This document shows positions 1 to 8,614 of a stretch of 42,951 bases of DNA, one piece after another. This stretch comes from CAZYSK01 sp964649415. GTDB taxonomy: Bacteria > Chloroflexota > Anaerolineae > B4-G1. Location: assembly GCA_964649415.1 (NCBI GenBank), contig CAZYSK010000050.1, positions 1 through 42,951 of the forward strand. Reading direction: 5' to 3'. Made by a program: the position numbers and the translations under genes. How positions within the stretch are numbered: position 1 is the stretch's first letter; every line of letters begins with the position of its first letter. A model generated the notes under the pieces. The model was not told the DNA's origin. It did no database searches and saw only the letters and a list, made by a program, of their open reading frames with translations.

Positions 1-669
1 TTGTACACCAACCTTTTCACCTTAGCACATGGTCCAGTTTTTGGGGCCAATTACAGGCGTGCAGCCGTGGAGGAAGTGCCGGCAGGATGCCGGTGGTCCG
101 GCGAGCGCTTCGCGTACGTGGTCTCACAGGTGGGCAGCCCTCCTGTGCTTACCTCTGTCGGGGCGGCGGCGATCGCCTCTGTGCTCCCCACTGCCGGTGC
201 CTGGGCGTGGGCCGGGGTGTACGTGGGCCTGGCTATCTTGACCCCGCTGCTGTATCTCGTGTGGTTGGTACGCCGCGGCCGGGTCACGGACCTGGACGTG
301 CAGCTTCGCCGGCAACGCACGGGGCCGCTGGTGTTTACGTTGGCCTGTGCCGGGGTGGCGTGGCTGGTGCTGGTGCTGGGCGCTGCACCTTCGCCAATGG
401 TTGCCCTGGGAGGCGCGGTGCTGCTGCAGTTGGCGGTGATTTTCGCGATCACGCTCCGCTGGAAAATCAGCGTGCATAGCGCGGCGGCAGCCGGGGTGAG
501 TACGCTGATCTGGTCTCTCATGGGTACACCGCTGCCATTGCTGATCGCTGTGCCGCTCATCGCCTGGTCGCGGGTGCGGCTGGGCCGCCACACAGTGGCT
601 CAGACGGTTGCCGGTGCCTTGCTCGGTACCGCGGTGTTCACAACGGCGTTCTTCGTCGTCAGTGGATGA
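1..669 (+). CDS. PAP2-like (phosphatidic acid phosphatase type 2 related) membrane protein, possibly 5'-partial
   Basis: The reading frame is open from base 1 (TTG), so the true start may lie upstream of the window. The 222-residue product is mostly hydrophobic, with about five membrane segments from residue 50 to the C-terminus. Near the end, a His-Ser pair at residues 159-160 resembles the PAP2 'SxH' motif, and the Ser-Arg ... His197 stretch resembles the final PAP2 motif, but the usual Asp four residues after that His is Gln. Family members with these motifs dephosphorylate lipid phosphates or pyrophosphates at the membrane; the altered last motif leaves catalysis uncertain. It is followed with a 4-base overlap region by a glycosyltransferase remnant, a pairing that fits lipid or glycolipid metabolism. 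The assignment rests on motif resemblance and topology. Confidence 0.6.
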   Translation: MYTNLFTLAHGPVFGANYRRAAVEEVPAGCRWSGERFAYVVSQVGSPPVLTSVGAAAIASVLPTAGAWAWAGVYVGLAILTPLLYLVWLVRRGRVTDLDVQLRRQRTGPLVFTLACAGVAWLVLVLGAAPSPMVALGGAVLLQLAVIFAITLRWKISVHSAAAAGVSTLIWSLMGTPLPLLIAVPLIAWSRVRLGRHTVAQTVAGALLGTAVFTTAFFVVSG

Positions 670-677
670 TAGTCTCT

Positions 678-1040
678 ATGCGCGTCGCCTACTTCACCGA
701 AGCCTTCCTCCCCAAGTGCGATGGCGTCGTCAACACCCTCTGCTATCTGCTCGATTACCTGGCTGCCTGTGGACATAGCAGCCTCCTGTTTGCACCCGAA
801 GGGGCACCTGAGGAGTACGCGGAGACGCCCGTCGTAGGATTGCCCAGCGTACCCTTTCCCCTCTACCCAGAGTTGAGGCTGGTTCCACTCGAGATCGTCG
901 CCACGGCTGCGACTCTGCTGGCGGGCGACCCCAATGTGATCGGAGCGGTGCCAATGGATACGGAAGAAGTAGCCGTGATTCCTGGGTTGGTTTTTAGGGT
1001 TGGTATCTGTTTTGATGTAGTGTCGTACAACTTAGGGTGA
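678..1040 (+). pseudogene. Truncated family-4 glycosyltransferase remnant (N-terminal part only)
   Basis: Starting at the ATG at 678, the first 70-75 residues look like the N-terminus of a GT4 (group 1) glycosyltransferase of the GDP-mannose-dependent alpha-mannosyltransferase type: a beta strand with 'RVAYFTEAFLPK', the 'DGVVNTL' loop, and 'GLPSVPFPLYPELRL'. After that the sequence stops resembling the family and ends after about 120 residues, where intact enzymes have roughly 370-400. The nucleotide-sugar-binding C-terminal domain is absent from every frame before surE, so this is a deletion remnant rather than a simple frameshift. A product, if made, would lack the donor site. An in-frame ATG at 666 is also possible but less like the family. 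Confidence 0.65.
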
Positions 1041-1056
1041 GGAGAGAGGGTACACC

Positions 1057-1959
1057 ATGGAACAGCCGCTTATCTTGGTCACGAATGACGATGGGATAGA
1101 CTCGAGGGGATTGTGGGCCACTGTGGAGGCCCTCCTCCCGCTGGGAGAGGTGCTGGTGGTCGCGCCAGACCGCCAGTGGTCTGGTGGAGGGCGCTCTGTG
1201 CCGCGCCACGTCACCGGTCGCATCCAGCCGGCGACGCGCGAGGTCGACGGCGAGACTGTGACCGCTTATGCGGTGGACGCCAGCCCAGCGCTGGCGGTGA
1301 TCCACGGTGTGGTTGAGCTGGCACCGCGCCGGCCGGCGCTGGTTGTCTCGGGCATCAACTTCGGGGCCAACCTGGGTGTCGAGGTGACGGTTTCGGGCAC
1401 GGTGGGCGCCGCGCTCGAGGGTGGCGCGTTCGGCATTCCGGCGCTGGCGGTGTCCCTGGAGATGGATCCGGCCTACCACTTGACGGGCGACGAAAGCGCG
1501 TCTTACTCGGCTGCGCTCGTTTTCACGCAACTATTCGCCCGGCACCTGCTTGCATATGCATTGCCGGGCGACGTGGACGCGCTTAGCCTCAACATCCCCT
1601 CGGATGCGACGCCGAGCACGGCGTGGCGGCTGACGCGCCTCTCTCGGCTGCGCTACTTCATTCCGACACCGCCCGACCGGGCCAAGGGTGAGGGCAGACC
1701 TGGCTACAGGATCGTTGACGACGTCGAGCGAGCAGAGCCGGATTCCGACCTGTGGGCTGTGAAGGTGGACCGTGTCGTCTCGGTCACCCCGCTCTCGCTT
1801 GACCTGACTTCGCGGGTGAGCTTCGCCACGCTGCTCCCTGGCCTCCAGGCGGATCCGGCGGCGTGTCTGGCGGGTCTTTCGCGGGTCATGATGGCTGCGC
1901 CGTCGCCGGCTCTGGGCCTGCGTCCGCAGCCCGCTGGATGGTCCGCTGAGGAGCAGTGA
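1057..1959 (+). CDS. surE: 5'-nucleotidase SurE
   Basis: Product is a 300-residue SurE-family metal-dependent phosphatase that dephosphorylates nucleoside 5'-monophosphates in the cytoplasm. The diagnostic motifs are visible: the N-terminal 'TNDDGIDSRGL' (the Asp-Asp metal ligands at residues 11-12), 'APDRQWSGGGRS' carrying the conserved Ser, and 'VSGINFGANLG' carrying the Asn ligand. Length is slightly above the usual 250-270. A purine-rich ribosome binding site (GAGAGAGGG) lies just before the ATG. It stands alone in the + direction between the glycosyltransferase remnant and the Pho-box promoter of the next operon; about 90 bases without features follow its stop before that box. Confidence 0.93.
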   Translation: MEQPLILVTNDDGIDSRGLWATVEALLPLGEVLVVAPDRQWSGGGRSVPRHVTGRIQPATREVDGETVTAYAVDASPALAVIHGVVELAPRRPALVVSGINFGANLGVEVTVSGTVGAALEGGAFGIPALAVSLEMDPAYHLTGDESASYSAALVFTQLFARHLLAYALPGDVDALSLNIPSDATPSTAWRLTRLSRLRYFIPTPPDRAKGEGRPGYRIVDDVERAEPDSDLWAVKVDRVVSVTPLSLDLTSRVSFATLLPGLQADPAACLAGLSRVMMAAPSPALGLRPQPAGWSAEEQ

Positions 1960-2049
1960 TCGCTGAAGGCGCAGGGGCTGGCATTGGCCCCGGTGGCGGC
2001 CGGCCGTCCGGCTGCGGGCGAGGCTGCGCGCCTGGGCGTGGCACTGCAT

Positions 2050-2087
2050 TTAACACAACCTTAACGAACTGTTAAACAACCTTGAAC
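2050..2087 (+). promoter_or_regulatory. Pho box: four TTAAC-like direct repeats, 11-base period
   Basis: TTAAC occurs at 2050-2054 and 2061-2065, TTAAA at 2072-2076 and TGAAC at 2083-2087, each 11 bases from the last. Hexameric TTAACA-like direct repeats separated by about 5 bases are the binding pattern of PhoP/PhoB response regulators. A possible -10 (TACGAT, 2098-2103) follows. The site lies about 100 bases before the SPFH gene that opens the first phosphate transport operon, which is what phosphate-starvation control would require. The regulator itself is not in the window. Confidence 0.72.
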
Positions 2088-2189
2088 GGTCGTGTGGTAC
2101 GATATTCTTCTAGTCTGCTAGATGCCAGCCACGTGTGTGCCGGTGCTTGAGTCGCGGAGCGATCTGTCTCCGGAAACTAGGAGGATGTA

Positions 2190-3380
2190 ATGCTTGAGAA
2201 GATCAGAGGTATCCTGGAGGTCATTGAATACCTGGACCCAACGGGCCAGGAAATCGTGCACCGCATTCCCGAGGAAGGTTCGGGCGAGATCGTGTTGGGG
2301 TCGCAGTGCATCGTTCGCGAGAATCAGGTCGCTGTGTTCTTCCGCGATGGTCGCGCTCTGGACATGCTTGGGCCAGGCCGTCACACGCTGACCACGCTCA
2401 ACATACCGCTGCTGATCAATTATCTCAAGATCCCCTTTGGGAGCAAGAGCCCCTTCCGGGCTGAGGTCGTTTTCGTCAACGTGAAGGACTACGTGGATCT
2501 TTCGTGGGCAGCGCCGAAGCCGCTCGCTTTTCGCGACGCTGATCTGGGCGTCGTGCGGCTGGGAACCCAGGGCAAGTTTGCCTTTCAGGTGGGACGACCT
2601 CAACTGTTCGTCAACCAAATCGTAGGCACGCAGGGGTTGTATGCCACGGAGAACATCGTCGGCTATCTGGAGAGCATGCTGATCAGCCGGTTTGCCGATC
2701 TGTTGGGCGAGCTCAAGGTTGGCCTGCTGGATCTGCCGGCGAAGTACGACGAGCTGGGTTCTGGGGTGCGGGCCAGGGCGTCCGACGATTTCGAGGCGCT
2801 GGGCCTGTTGTTGAAGGCTGTGTACGTCACCGCCATCGCTGTGCCGCCGGAAGTGGAGCAGGCGCTGGACGAGCGGGCTCAGATGGGGGCCATTGGCAAC
2901 ATGCAGGCGTACATGCAATTCAAGGCCGCGCGGGCTCTGGGGGACGCCGCACTGGCCGGAACTGGTGAGGGCGGCGGCATGGCCGGTATGGGCGTGAGCC
3001 TGGGCGCGGGCCTGGGGCTGGGAACGGCCATGGCCAGCGCGATCGGGCAGGCGGTCCAGTCGGCAGGGGGAGGAGGCGGCGCAGCGGGTGCTCCTGGGGG
3101 TGTATCCACCGGCGTTGGGCTGCCCGAGGGTTTCGGCGCGCTGAAGCACCTCGTGTCCCAGCAACTGACGCTCTCTGCTGAGGACAAGGAGGCAGCCAGC
3201 GCGGGACTGGATGCCTTGATGATGCATTTGATGTCCGCCACGGGGACGATGGAGGACGTCAAGGCCGCTCGCCGGGAGCTGACGGAGCGCTTCCCGTGGC
3301 TGGCGGAGCCGTTGAGCAACCTGCTCAATACCCCGGCGGCGCTCCAGGTGCTGGGGCAGATTGCCGCCCGTTCGTTGTAG
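2190..3380 (+). CDS. SPFH/band-7 domain protein (virion-core-protein-like family)
   Basis: The 396-residue product has an N-terminal SPFH (prohibitin-like) domain, about residues 20-230, of the soluble type seen in bacterial 'virion core protein-like' SPFH proteins: 'GSQCIVRENQVAVFFRDGRA' and 'GPGRHTLTTLNIPLL' are typical strands. A Gly/Ala-rich low-complexity linker (about residues 250-310) is followed by a helical C-terminal domain. The C-terminal zinc ribbon common in this family is missing. There is no signal peptide; the protein is probably membrane-associated on the cytoplasmic side. AGGAGG at 2179-2184 gives a strong start. It is first in a Pho-box operon with solute-binding and Pst genes, so a role as a membrane scaffold for phosphate uptake is an inference from context. 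Confidence 0.8.
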   Translation: MLEKIRGILEVIEYLDPTGQEIVHRIPEEGSGEIVLGSQCIVRENQVAVFFRDGRALDMLGPGRHTLTTLNIPLLINYLKIPFGSKSPFRAEVVFVNVKDYVDLSWAAPKPLAFRDADLGVVRLGTQGKFAFQVGRPQLFVNQIVGTQGLYATENIVGYLESMLISRFADLLGELKVGLLDLPAKYDELGSGVRARASDDFEALGLLLKAVYVTAIAVPPEVEQALDERAQMGAIGNMQAYMQFKAARALGDAALAGTGEGGGMAGMGVSLGAGLGLGTAMASAIGQAVQSAGGGGGAAGAPGGVSTGVGLPEGFGALKHLVSQQLTLSAEDKEAASAGLDALMMHLMSATGTMEDVKAARRELTERFPWLAEPLSNLLNTPAALQVLGQIAARSL

Positions 3381-3383
3381 GCC

Positions 3384-4589
3384 ATGCCTAGTACACCGCG
3401 TGTCAACAAGTCCTTGTTCGCCATCTATGGACTGGCGACGATCGGCGTGTTTGTCGCCGCGCTCGTTTCGCCGCCGGTGCGCGCCATCGCTTATGCGCCT
3501 CTGCGCGACCTGATCCTGCCCCCGCCGAAGCCGGTCGTCGTGTCGGTGCTGTATTCTACGGAGAAGGCGGCGTGGATCAATGAGGCGGCCACCAGGTTTG
3601 AGTCCGGACGCTTCACCGTTGACGGTCGCCCGATCGAGCTTGAGATGAAGAAGATGGGCTCGCGCGAGATGTATCTGTCGGTCCTGGAGGGTGCAGAGCA
3701 GCCGGACTTGATCAGCCCGGCCAGCATGCTGCAGATATCGCTACTCCAGGATCTGTCAGCGAGCAAGTTCGGCGCGCCTGTGGTGAACCCTGCCGATCAG
3801 AACGTATGCCGCCGTGTGTTGCTCACGCCGGTGGTGATCGTGGCGTGGAAGGAGCGCGCGGACGTGTTGTGGGGCGATGATCCTAACGGGCGGATGTGGA
3901 TGCGCCTGCACGACGCACTCACGAACCCCAACGGCTGGGAGGCCTACGGTCGCCCCGAGTGGGGATACATCAAGTTCGGTCACACGAACCCGCTCAAGTC
4001 GAACAGCGGTTTCCAGACGCTCTTGTTGATGACGTACAACTACTTCGGCAAGACGCGCGGTCTGACCAGCGCCGATATCCTCTCGGACGCCGATTATCAG
4101 CAATGGCTCACTGAGTTCGAAGGGACGATTTCCGGATTCGGCGATAGCACGGGAACGTATATGGAGGACATCGTCGCGTATGGGCCGAGCCTCTACGATA
4201 TGGTCGCCGTGTACGAGGCTACCGCGATTGAGCAGGCCGAGAATGCAGTGGGCCGTTACGGGGAGCTGCAGGTCTACTACCCGCCGGCGACGCACATGAG
4301 TGATCATCCGTTCTGTGTGCTGCAGGCGGAATGGGTCGAGCCTGAGAACGCCGAGGCGGCGCAGATGTTTGTGGATTACCTGACCAGCAGCGAGATGCAG
4401 GAATTGGCGCTGATGGAGCACGGCTTCCGGCCCGTGGACGACAGTATTCCGCTGGATCAGACCGGTAGCCCGATTACGCGCTACACGTCCAACGGCTTGC
4501 GGATCGATCTCCCGCCGGAGGTTGAGGTTCCACCGGGGGACGTGTTGAGCACGCTGTTGGACTTCTGGGCGCGAAACGTGGAGCCGTAG
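3384..4589 (+). CDS. Membrane-anchored type 2 solute-binding protein, probably phosphate-type
   Basis: 401 residues with an N-terminal hydrophobic segment (about residues 9-35) that can act as a signal anchor; no lipobox Cys follows. The rest resembles a PBP type-2 extracytoplasmic binding protein: the stretch 'SVLYSTEKAAWINEAATRFE', then a 'DLISPAS' loop, and a 'KFGHTNPLKSNSGF' segment of the kind that contributes to the ligand cleft in PstS/sulfate/molybdate-like proteins. It is clearly homologous to the binding domain of the next gene (shared GW-AYG-PEWG, GHT-P--SNSG, STG). It starts 3 bases after the SPFH stop, so the two are translationally linked. With no ordinary PstS in this operon, it may deliver substrate to the downstream PstC/PstA, an inference. 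Confidence 0.75.
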   Translation: MPSTPRVNKSLFAIYGLATIGVFVAALVSPPVRAIAYAPLRDLILPPPKPVVVSVLYSTEKAAWINEAATRFESGRFTVDGRPIELEMKKMGSREMYLSVLEGAEQPDLISPASMLQISLLQDLSASKFGAPVVNPADQNVCRRVLLTPVVIVAWKERADVLWGDDPNGRMWMRLHDALTNPNGWEAYGRPEWGYIKFGHTNPLKSNSGFQTLLLMTYNYFGKTRGLTSADILSDADYQQWLTEFEGTISGFGDSTGTYMEDIVAYGPSLYDMVAVYEATAIEQAENAVGRYGELQVYYPPATHMSDHPFCVLQAEWVEPENAEAAQMFVDYLTSSEMQELALMEHGFRPVDDSIPLDQTGSPITRYTSNGLRIDLPPEVEVPPGDVLSTLLDFWARNVEP

Positions 4590-4651
4590 TCGCTTGGACT
4601 GCCGCTGTCTTGCTGGCATCCAGTGAACTCCCCGGGCGAGGAGGAAAGAAT

Positions 4652-6328
4652 ATGGAAACTTATGGCCGTCTCAGATTAGTGGTCGTGACCTGCTTGCTTC
4701 TGTCCACGATACTCGTCGCGTGCGATGGAATTCCTCTTGTGGGTGGGAAGATGGTCACCATCACGATGTACTACGGTTCCGAGAAAGAGGAGTGGCTGGA
4801 GCCACTGGTAGAGGAGTATAACGCTCAGAAGAACGAGACCGAGCAAGGGTCGACGGTCGTTGTGGAAGCGACTCCTATGGGGTCCATCGAGTCGGCGAAC
4901 GCGATTATCGCGGAGGAGATTCAGCCCACGATATGGAGCCCGGCTTCGTCGGTCTATGTCCCCGTGGCCAACGCGGGCTGGCGCAGGGCACACGCGGAGG
5001 ATCTGGTGGTGGGGACGCCCGAGGATCTGGTCCTCAGCCCGGTGGTGATCGCTATGTGGCGTCCGATGGCCGAGGCGTTGGGTTGGCCCGACAAGGCGCT
5101 TGGGTGGTCCGACATCGCGGAGTTGGCGACCTCTGACGAGGGCTGGGCGGCCTACGGCTACCCGGAGTGGGGGTCGTTCAAGCTGGGGCACACACACCCC
5201 AATCATTCTAACAGCGGCATCGTGTCCGTGATCGCCGAGACGTACGCCGGCGCGGGCAAGCAGCGGGACTTGACACTGGAGGACTTGCAGGATCCGGACT
5301 TGAAGGAATTCGTGGCCGACGTGGAGAGCAGCATCATCCACTACGGCAGGAGCACCGGTTTCTTCGCTCGTCGGATGTTTGAGCGCGGCCCGTCCTACCT
5401 GAGCGCGGCCGTGATGTACGAGAACCTGGTCGTGGAGCAGGAGAGCAAGCGGATGCGCGGGGAGAGCTCGCAGTTGGCCGCTGTCGCCATCTACCCCAAG
5501 GAGGGGACATTCTGGAGCAACCATCCCTACGCTATCCTGAATGCGCCGTGGGTCAGCGACGAGCAAAGGGCCGCGGCCGAGGATTTCCTGGCTTTCCTGC
5601 TGGACCGTCCGCAGCAACTGAAGGCTATGGAGTACGGATTCCGGCCGGCGGACCCGGCCATCCCGCTGTCTGCTCCGTTGGACGCAGCCCACGGCGTGGA
5701 CCCGGATCAACCGCAGACGGTGCTGGAGGTGCCTTCGGCTGAGGTGATCACCGGCATCGAGCAACTGTGGCGGGAGGTGAAGAAGCCGGTCGACCTGGTC
5801 GTGGCGATGGACGTTTCCGGCAGCATGCGGGGCGACAAGATCGCCTCGGCCCGCAGCAGCCTGATTGACTTCATCAATCTGCTGGATGACCGCGATCGGA
5901 TGCAGGTCATACTATTCAGCGATGAGTTGATCTCCCTCACTCCGCTGACACCGCTGGGCGAGAAGCGAGAGGACCTGGTCCGCCGGGTCTCCGGCATCGT
6001 CGAACAGGGCGACACGCGGCTGTATGACGCCGTGCAGATGGCGTACGACGAACTGGAGGGCAGCGGTGATCCCGAGCACATCCGCGCTATCGTCGTGCTC
6101 TCTGACGGTGAGGATACAGCCTCCCGACTGGCGCTGGGGCAGCTTGTCGGACAGGTCGGCAGCCACAGCGAGAGTGGCACCGCCACCAAGATCTTCACCA
6201 TCGCCTTCGGCGACGGGGCCGACCGCGAGGTGCTGAGTCAGATCGCCGATCCTACCGGTGGTAAGCAATACGACAGCGACCCCCAGACGATCCGCGAGGT
6301 GTATGGTGAGATTGCGACCTTTTTCTAG
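4652..6328 (+). CDS. Lipoprotein: solute-binding domain fused to von Willebrand factor A domain
   Basis: The ATG at 4652 is preferred over an upstream frame extension because GAGGAGG lies just before it and it begins a lipoprotein signal peptide ending in a lipobox (LVAC). The 558-residue product has a type-2 binding domain (about residues 30-365) related to the previous gene, then a VWA domain (about 375-558). The VWA domain has a complete metal-ion-dependent adhesion site: DVSGSM, the Thr in 'GDTRLYDA', and the Asp in 'LSDGED'. VWA domains of this kind bind protein partners through a metal. The combination suggests an extracytoplasmic, membrane-tethered binding protein that also recruits another protein. 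Its place between two binding-protein genes and pstC argues for a role in phosphate uptake or sensing. Confidence 0.82.
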   Translation: METYGRLRLVVVTCLLLSTILVACDGIPLVGGKMVTITMYYGSEKEEWLEPLVEEYNAQKNETEQGSTVVVEATPMGSIESANAIIAEEIQPTIWSPASSVYVPVANAGWRRAHAEDLVVGTPEDLVLSPVVIAMWRPMAEALGWPDKALGWSDIAELATSDEGWAAYGYPEWGSFKLGHTHPNHSNSGIVSVIAETYAGAGKQRDLTLEDLQDPDLKEFVADVESSIIHYGRSTGFFARRMFERGPSYLSAAVMYENLVVEQESKRMRGESSQLAAVAIYPKEGTFWSNHPYAILNAPWVSDEQRAAAEDFLAFLLDRPQQLKAMEYGFRPADPAIPLSAPLDAAHGVDPDQPQTVLEVPSAEVITGIEQLWREVKKPVDLVVAMDVSGSMRGDKIASARSSLIDFINLLDDRDRMQVILFSDELISLTPLTPLGEKREDLVRRVSGIVEQGDTRLYDAVQMAYDELEGSGDPEHIRAIVVLSDGEDTASRLALGQLVGQVGSHSESGTATKIFTIAFGDGADREVLSQIADPTGGKQYDSDPQTIREVYGEIATFF

Positions 6329-6343
6329 CGACTCTGTTGGTGG

Positions 6344-6367
6344 CGTACGCTGCGCAGGCAGCATACG
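6344..6367. other. Intercistronic hairpin
   Basis: CGTACGCTGC at 6344-6353 pairs with GCAGCATACG at 6358-6367 (one G-U-type mismatch) around a 4-base loop. It sits between the VWA protein stop and the next start, with no U-tract, so it could be a processing or stability element rather than a terminator. Confidence 0.4.
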
Positions 6368-6407
6368 TGGGCGGTGGCGTCACACTATGTCTGCCGGGAG
6401 CAACTGA

Positions 6408-7133
6408 ATGCACACGCGTTCTCCTTTTCTCACAGCTCTTGTACATCCGCTCAACCTGTTGACGTTGGGACTGTCTGTGGTCGCCGGGTTGATCTCCGCC
6501 TGGTGGCTCTTTCCGGTGGGCTTGCTGTTCTGGTTGATCATGGTCGTCGCCGTCGCGCGGGATCCGTCTCTGCAGATCAGCCACCAGATGGAGAGCCGGT
6601 CGCCGCTCGCTCCTCGGCTGCAGCGCTACTTCGACCGTATCGAGCGCTCGCAGGTTGGCATCTTCAACAGCCTGGCCTCGGCCCCTGCCCCCTTGCGCCG
6701 GGTCATGCGGCCGATTCAGGCTGAGATCGATGCGTTGACCAGGCAGACGTATGCGCTGTGCCAGCGCATGACTGTACTGGAGAACTACCGGATCGTCTCG
6801 CAGTCTCAGACTGATCTGGAGGCCGACCTGCAGGAGATCGGTGCCAAGATAGAGAGCACGGAGGATGCCCTGGTTCGGCGGGAGTACGAGGAGTCTCGTG
6901 AGGCGCTCCGGAGCCGTATCGGCAAGCTCGACTCCGTTTCGGTTCAGTTGGATCGGGTTGAGGCCCAGCTCATGAGCCTGTCGAATGAAATGGATAGCGT
7001 CGTGACGGAGGTGATCCGCCTGCAGGCGATGGGCCCCAAAGACGCTGCACGCCTTGTCCCGGAGTTGGTGAAACGGCTGCAGGAGCAGTCGAAGCAGCTA
7101 AGGGGATTTGAGCGGGAGACGGTGAAGATCTGA
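6408..7133 (+). CDS. Membrane protein with long coiled coil, unknown function
   Basis: I do not recognise a named family. The 241-residue product begins with a basic N-terminus and two close hydrophobic segments (about residues 12-30 and 33-52), so both ends probably face the cytoplasm, and continues with about 180 residues rich in Glu, Arg, Gln and Leu with heptad-like spacing, predicted coiled coil (about 120-235). It lies 79 bases after the VWA lipoprotein and before the repeat-rich leader of pstC, and so belongs by position to the phosphate operon. A cytoplasmic coiled-coil scaffold working with the SPFH protein is possible but only contextual. Confidence 0.7.
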   Translation: MHTRSPFLTALVHPLNLLTLGLSVVAGLISAWWLFPVGLLFWLIMVVAVARDPSLQISHQMESRSPLAPRLQRYFDRIERSQVGIFNSLASAPAPLRRVMRPIQAEIDALTRQTYALCQRMTVLENYRIVSQSQTDLEADLQEIGAKIESTEDALVRREYEESREALRSRIGKLDSVSVQLDRVEAQLMSLSNEMDSVVTEVIRLQAMGPKDAARLVPELVKRLQEQSKQLRGFERETVKI

Positions 7134-7154
7134 TGCCGCTGGTTGGCGGGGGAG

Positions 7155-7253
7155 CGAGCAGGGATGCTCGCGGTCCGTTGGGGGGGGCGAGCAGGGATGC
7201 TCGCGGTCCGTTGGGGGGGGCGAGCAGGGATGCTCGCGGTCCCGCTGGGGGAG
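7155..7253. repeat. Three tandem 33-base REP-like hairpin units
   Basis: Units start at 7155, 7188 and 7221. Each carries the palindrome CGAGCA-ggga-TGCTCG followed by CGCGGTCC-like sequence and a G-run. The array sits between the coiled-coil protein gene and pstC in unit 1. A related hairpin occurs at 20823-20853. The structure (6-base stem, 4-base loop, conserved 3' tail) is REP-like; it may affect mRNA stability within the operon. Confidence 0.75.
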
Positions 7254-7321
7254 GGTCGGGGGGCTGATGGTCGCGTGACATCGTGTCAAGCGTTGTAGCG
7301 ATAAGAAAGGGGTGTAACTGT

Positions 7322-8614
7322 ATGCGATATGCCGTTGACCGAGTGATCAGATATGCGCTGTTCTTCAGCGCGATGCTCTCCATTTTCATCGTCTTCCTGA
7401 TATTCTACTTCACCCTGAGGGAGGCTCTACCGGCGTTCCCATCGATTGGCTTGGAGCAGTCTCTCGGAATCGGCTATCAGGCTTACGTGAGGATTGAGCG
7501 CGGGCTGAAGGGGCTGGGAGAGGGCGGTTTCCACGAGGACATGGAAGCTGCGCTCGTCGCTGCCGATGCCAACGTGCAGGAGGAGGTCGAATCCGCGCTG
7601 AGGGCTATGGCTGACGCCGAACTGTCGAAAGAGGAGATGGCCGAGCGGCAGGCCGAGCTGCAGTGCGAGATGAAGTGTATGCGGGACTTGCGGCAGGCGG
7701 TCGAGAGCGCGTTGGAGAAGGGAAGCGAGGCTGAGGCACGGGAGGAGATTGAGCGCGTGCTTGAAGAGGCGGCCAGATCGGCGCTCGAGATCAGGCTTGG
7801 CTATCACGTCCCTGCCTGGGCACGTGGCCCCTTGCTGAACTGGATCGGTTTGACGACCATGCTGACGGAGCATGAGTGGCGGCCACAGTCGGGCAAGTAC
7901 GGTCTCCAGTTGATGATCGTCGGTTCTGTCTTGGTTACCGCTATGGCGATCGTCATCGGTGTTCCCCTGGCATTGTTAGGGGCAGTCTTCCTGGCGGAGA
8001 TCGCGCCACCGGCAGTACGGGAGACGGTCCGACCAGCGGTGGAGCTCCTGGCGGGTATCCCCTCGGTGGTCTACGGGCTGTTCGGTATGGTGGTGTTGGT
8101 GCCTTTGATCAGCAAGATACCCGTGGCCGACGCCAATCCTCCGAACACGGGCTTTGGACTGCTTTCGGCGTCCATAGTCCTGGCCGTGATGATCCTGCCG
8201 ACCATCACTAACATCGCGGAGGATGCGATCCGGGCGGTGCCGCGGTCGTACAAGCAGGGTTCACTGGCACTCGGTGCGACGCATTGGCAGACCATCGTGC
8301 GCGTGATTCTGCCCGCTGCCCGGTCTGGCATCGTTGCTGCGATCATCCTGGGGGTGGGGCGCGCGTTGGGAGAAACGATGGCTATGATCATGGTCATCGG
8401 CAACTCGGTCAGGATGGCCCAGCCGCTGAACAACAATCCGCTGACCACGCTGCTCAGCCGGACCCGAACGTTGACCGGCAATATCGCCGTGGAGATCGCG
8501 TATGCCTACGGTGTGCAGGAGGACGCGATTTTCGTCACGGGCGTGGTGCTTTTCATATTTATCATGGTGGTTAACAGCCTGGCGCGTCTCATGTTGCGGG
8601 GGAAGAAGCAATGA
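7322..8614 (+). CDS. pstC: Phosphate ABC transporter permease PstC with an extra coiled-coil insert
   Basis: The ATG at 7322 follows an AAGGGG ribosome binding site and starts just before TM1 (about residues 11-32). Residues after about 180 match PstC well: the TM2 region 'GKYGLQLMIVGS', 'LLGAVFLAEIAP', 'ELLAGIPSVVYGLFG' and the EAA-type loop 'GSLALGATHWQTI', ending in 'GVGRALGETMA'. The 430-residue length is about 120-130 above normal because residues 43-180 form an insert rich in Glu/Ala/Arg with heptads, placed in the loop after TM1, which faces outside the membrane in PstC. PstC and PstA form the inner-membrane channel for phosphate import. The stop overlaps the pstA start (ATGA). Confidence 0.9.
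   Translation: MRYAVDRVIRYALFFSAMLSIFIVFLIFYFTLREALPAFPSIGLEQSLGIGYQAYVRIERGLKGLGEGGFHEDMEAALVAADANVQEEVESALRAMADAELSKEEMAERQAELQCEMKCMRDLRQAVESALEKGSEAEAREEIERVLEEAARSALEIRLGYHVPAWARGPLLNWIGLTTMLTEHEWRPQSGKYGLQLMIVGSVLVTAMAIVIGVPLALLGAVFLAEIAPPAVRETVRPAVELLAGIPSVVYGLFGMVVLVPLISKIPVADANPPNTGFGLLSASIVLAVMILPTITNIAEDAIRAVPRSYKQGSLALGATHWQTIVRVILPAARSGIVAAIILGVGRALGETMAMIMVIGNSVRMAQPLNNNPLTTLLSRTRTLTGNIAVEIAYAYGVQEDAIFVTGVVLFIFIMVVNSLARLMLRGKKQ

Noticed and set aside
2118..3227. 369-codon antisense frame opposite the SPFH gene
   Set aside because: No recognisable motif; the + strand frame has SPFH motifs and a strong ribosome binding site.
4676..5764. 362-codon antisense frame opposite the VWA lipoprotein
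   Set aside because: Arg/His/Leu-rich shadow; the + strand has a lipobox, binding domain and VWA motifs.
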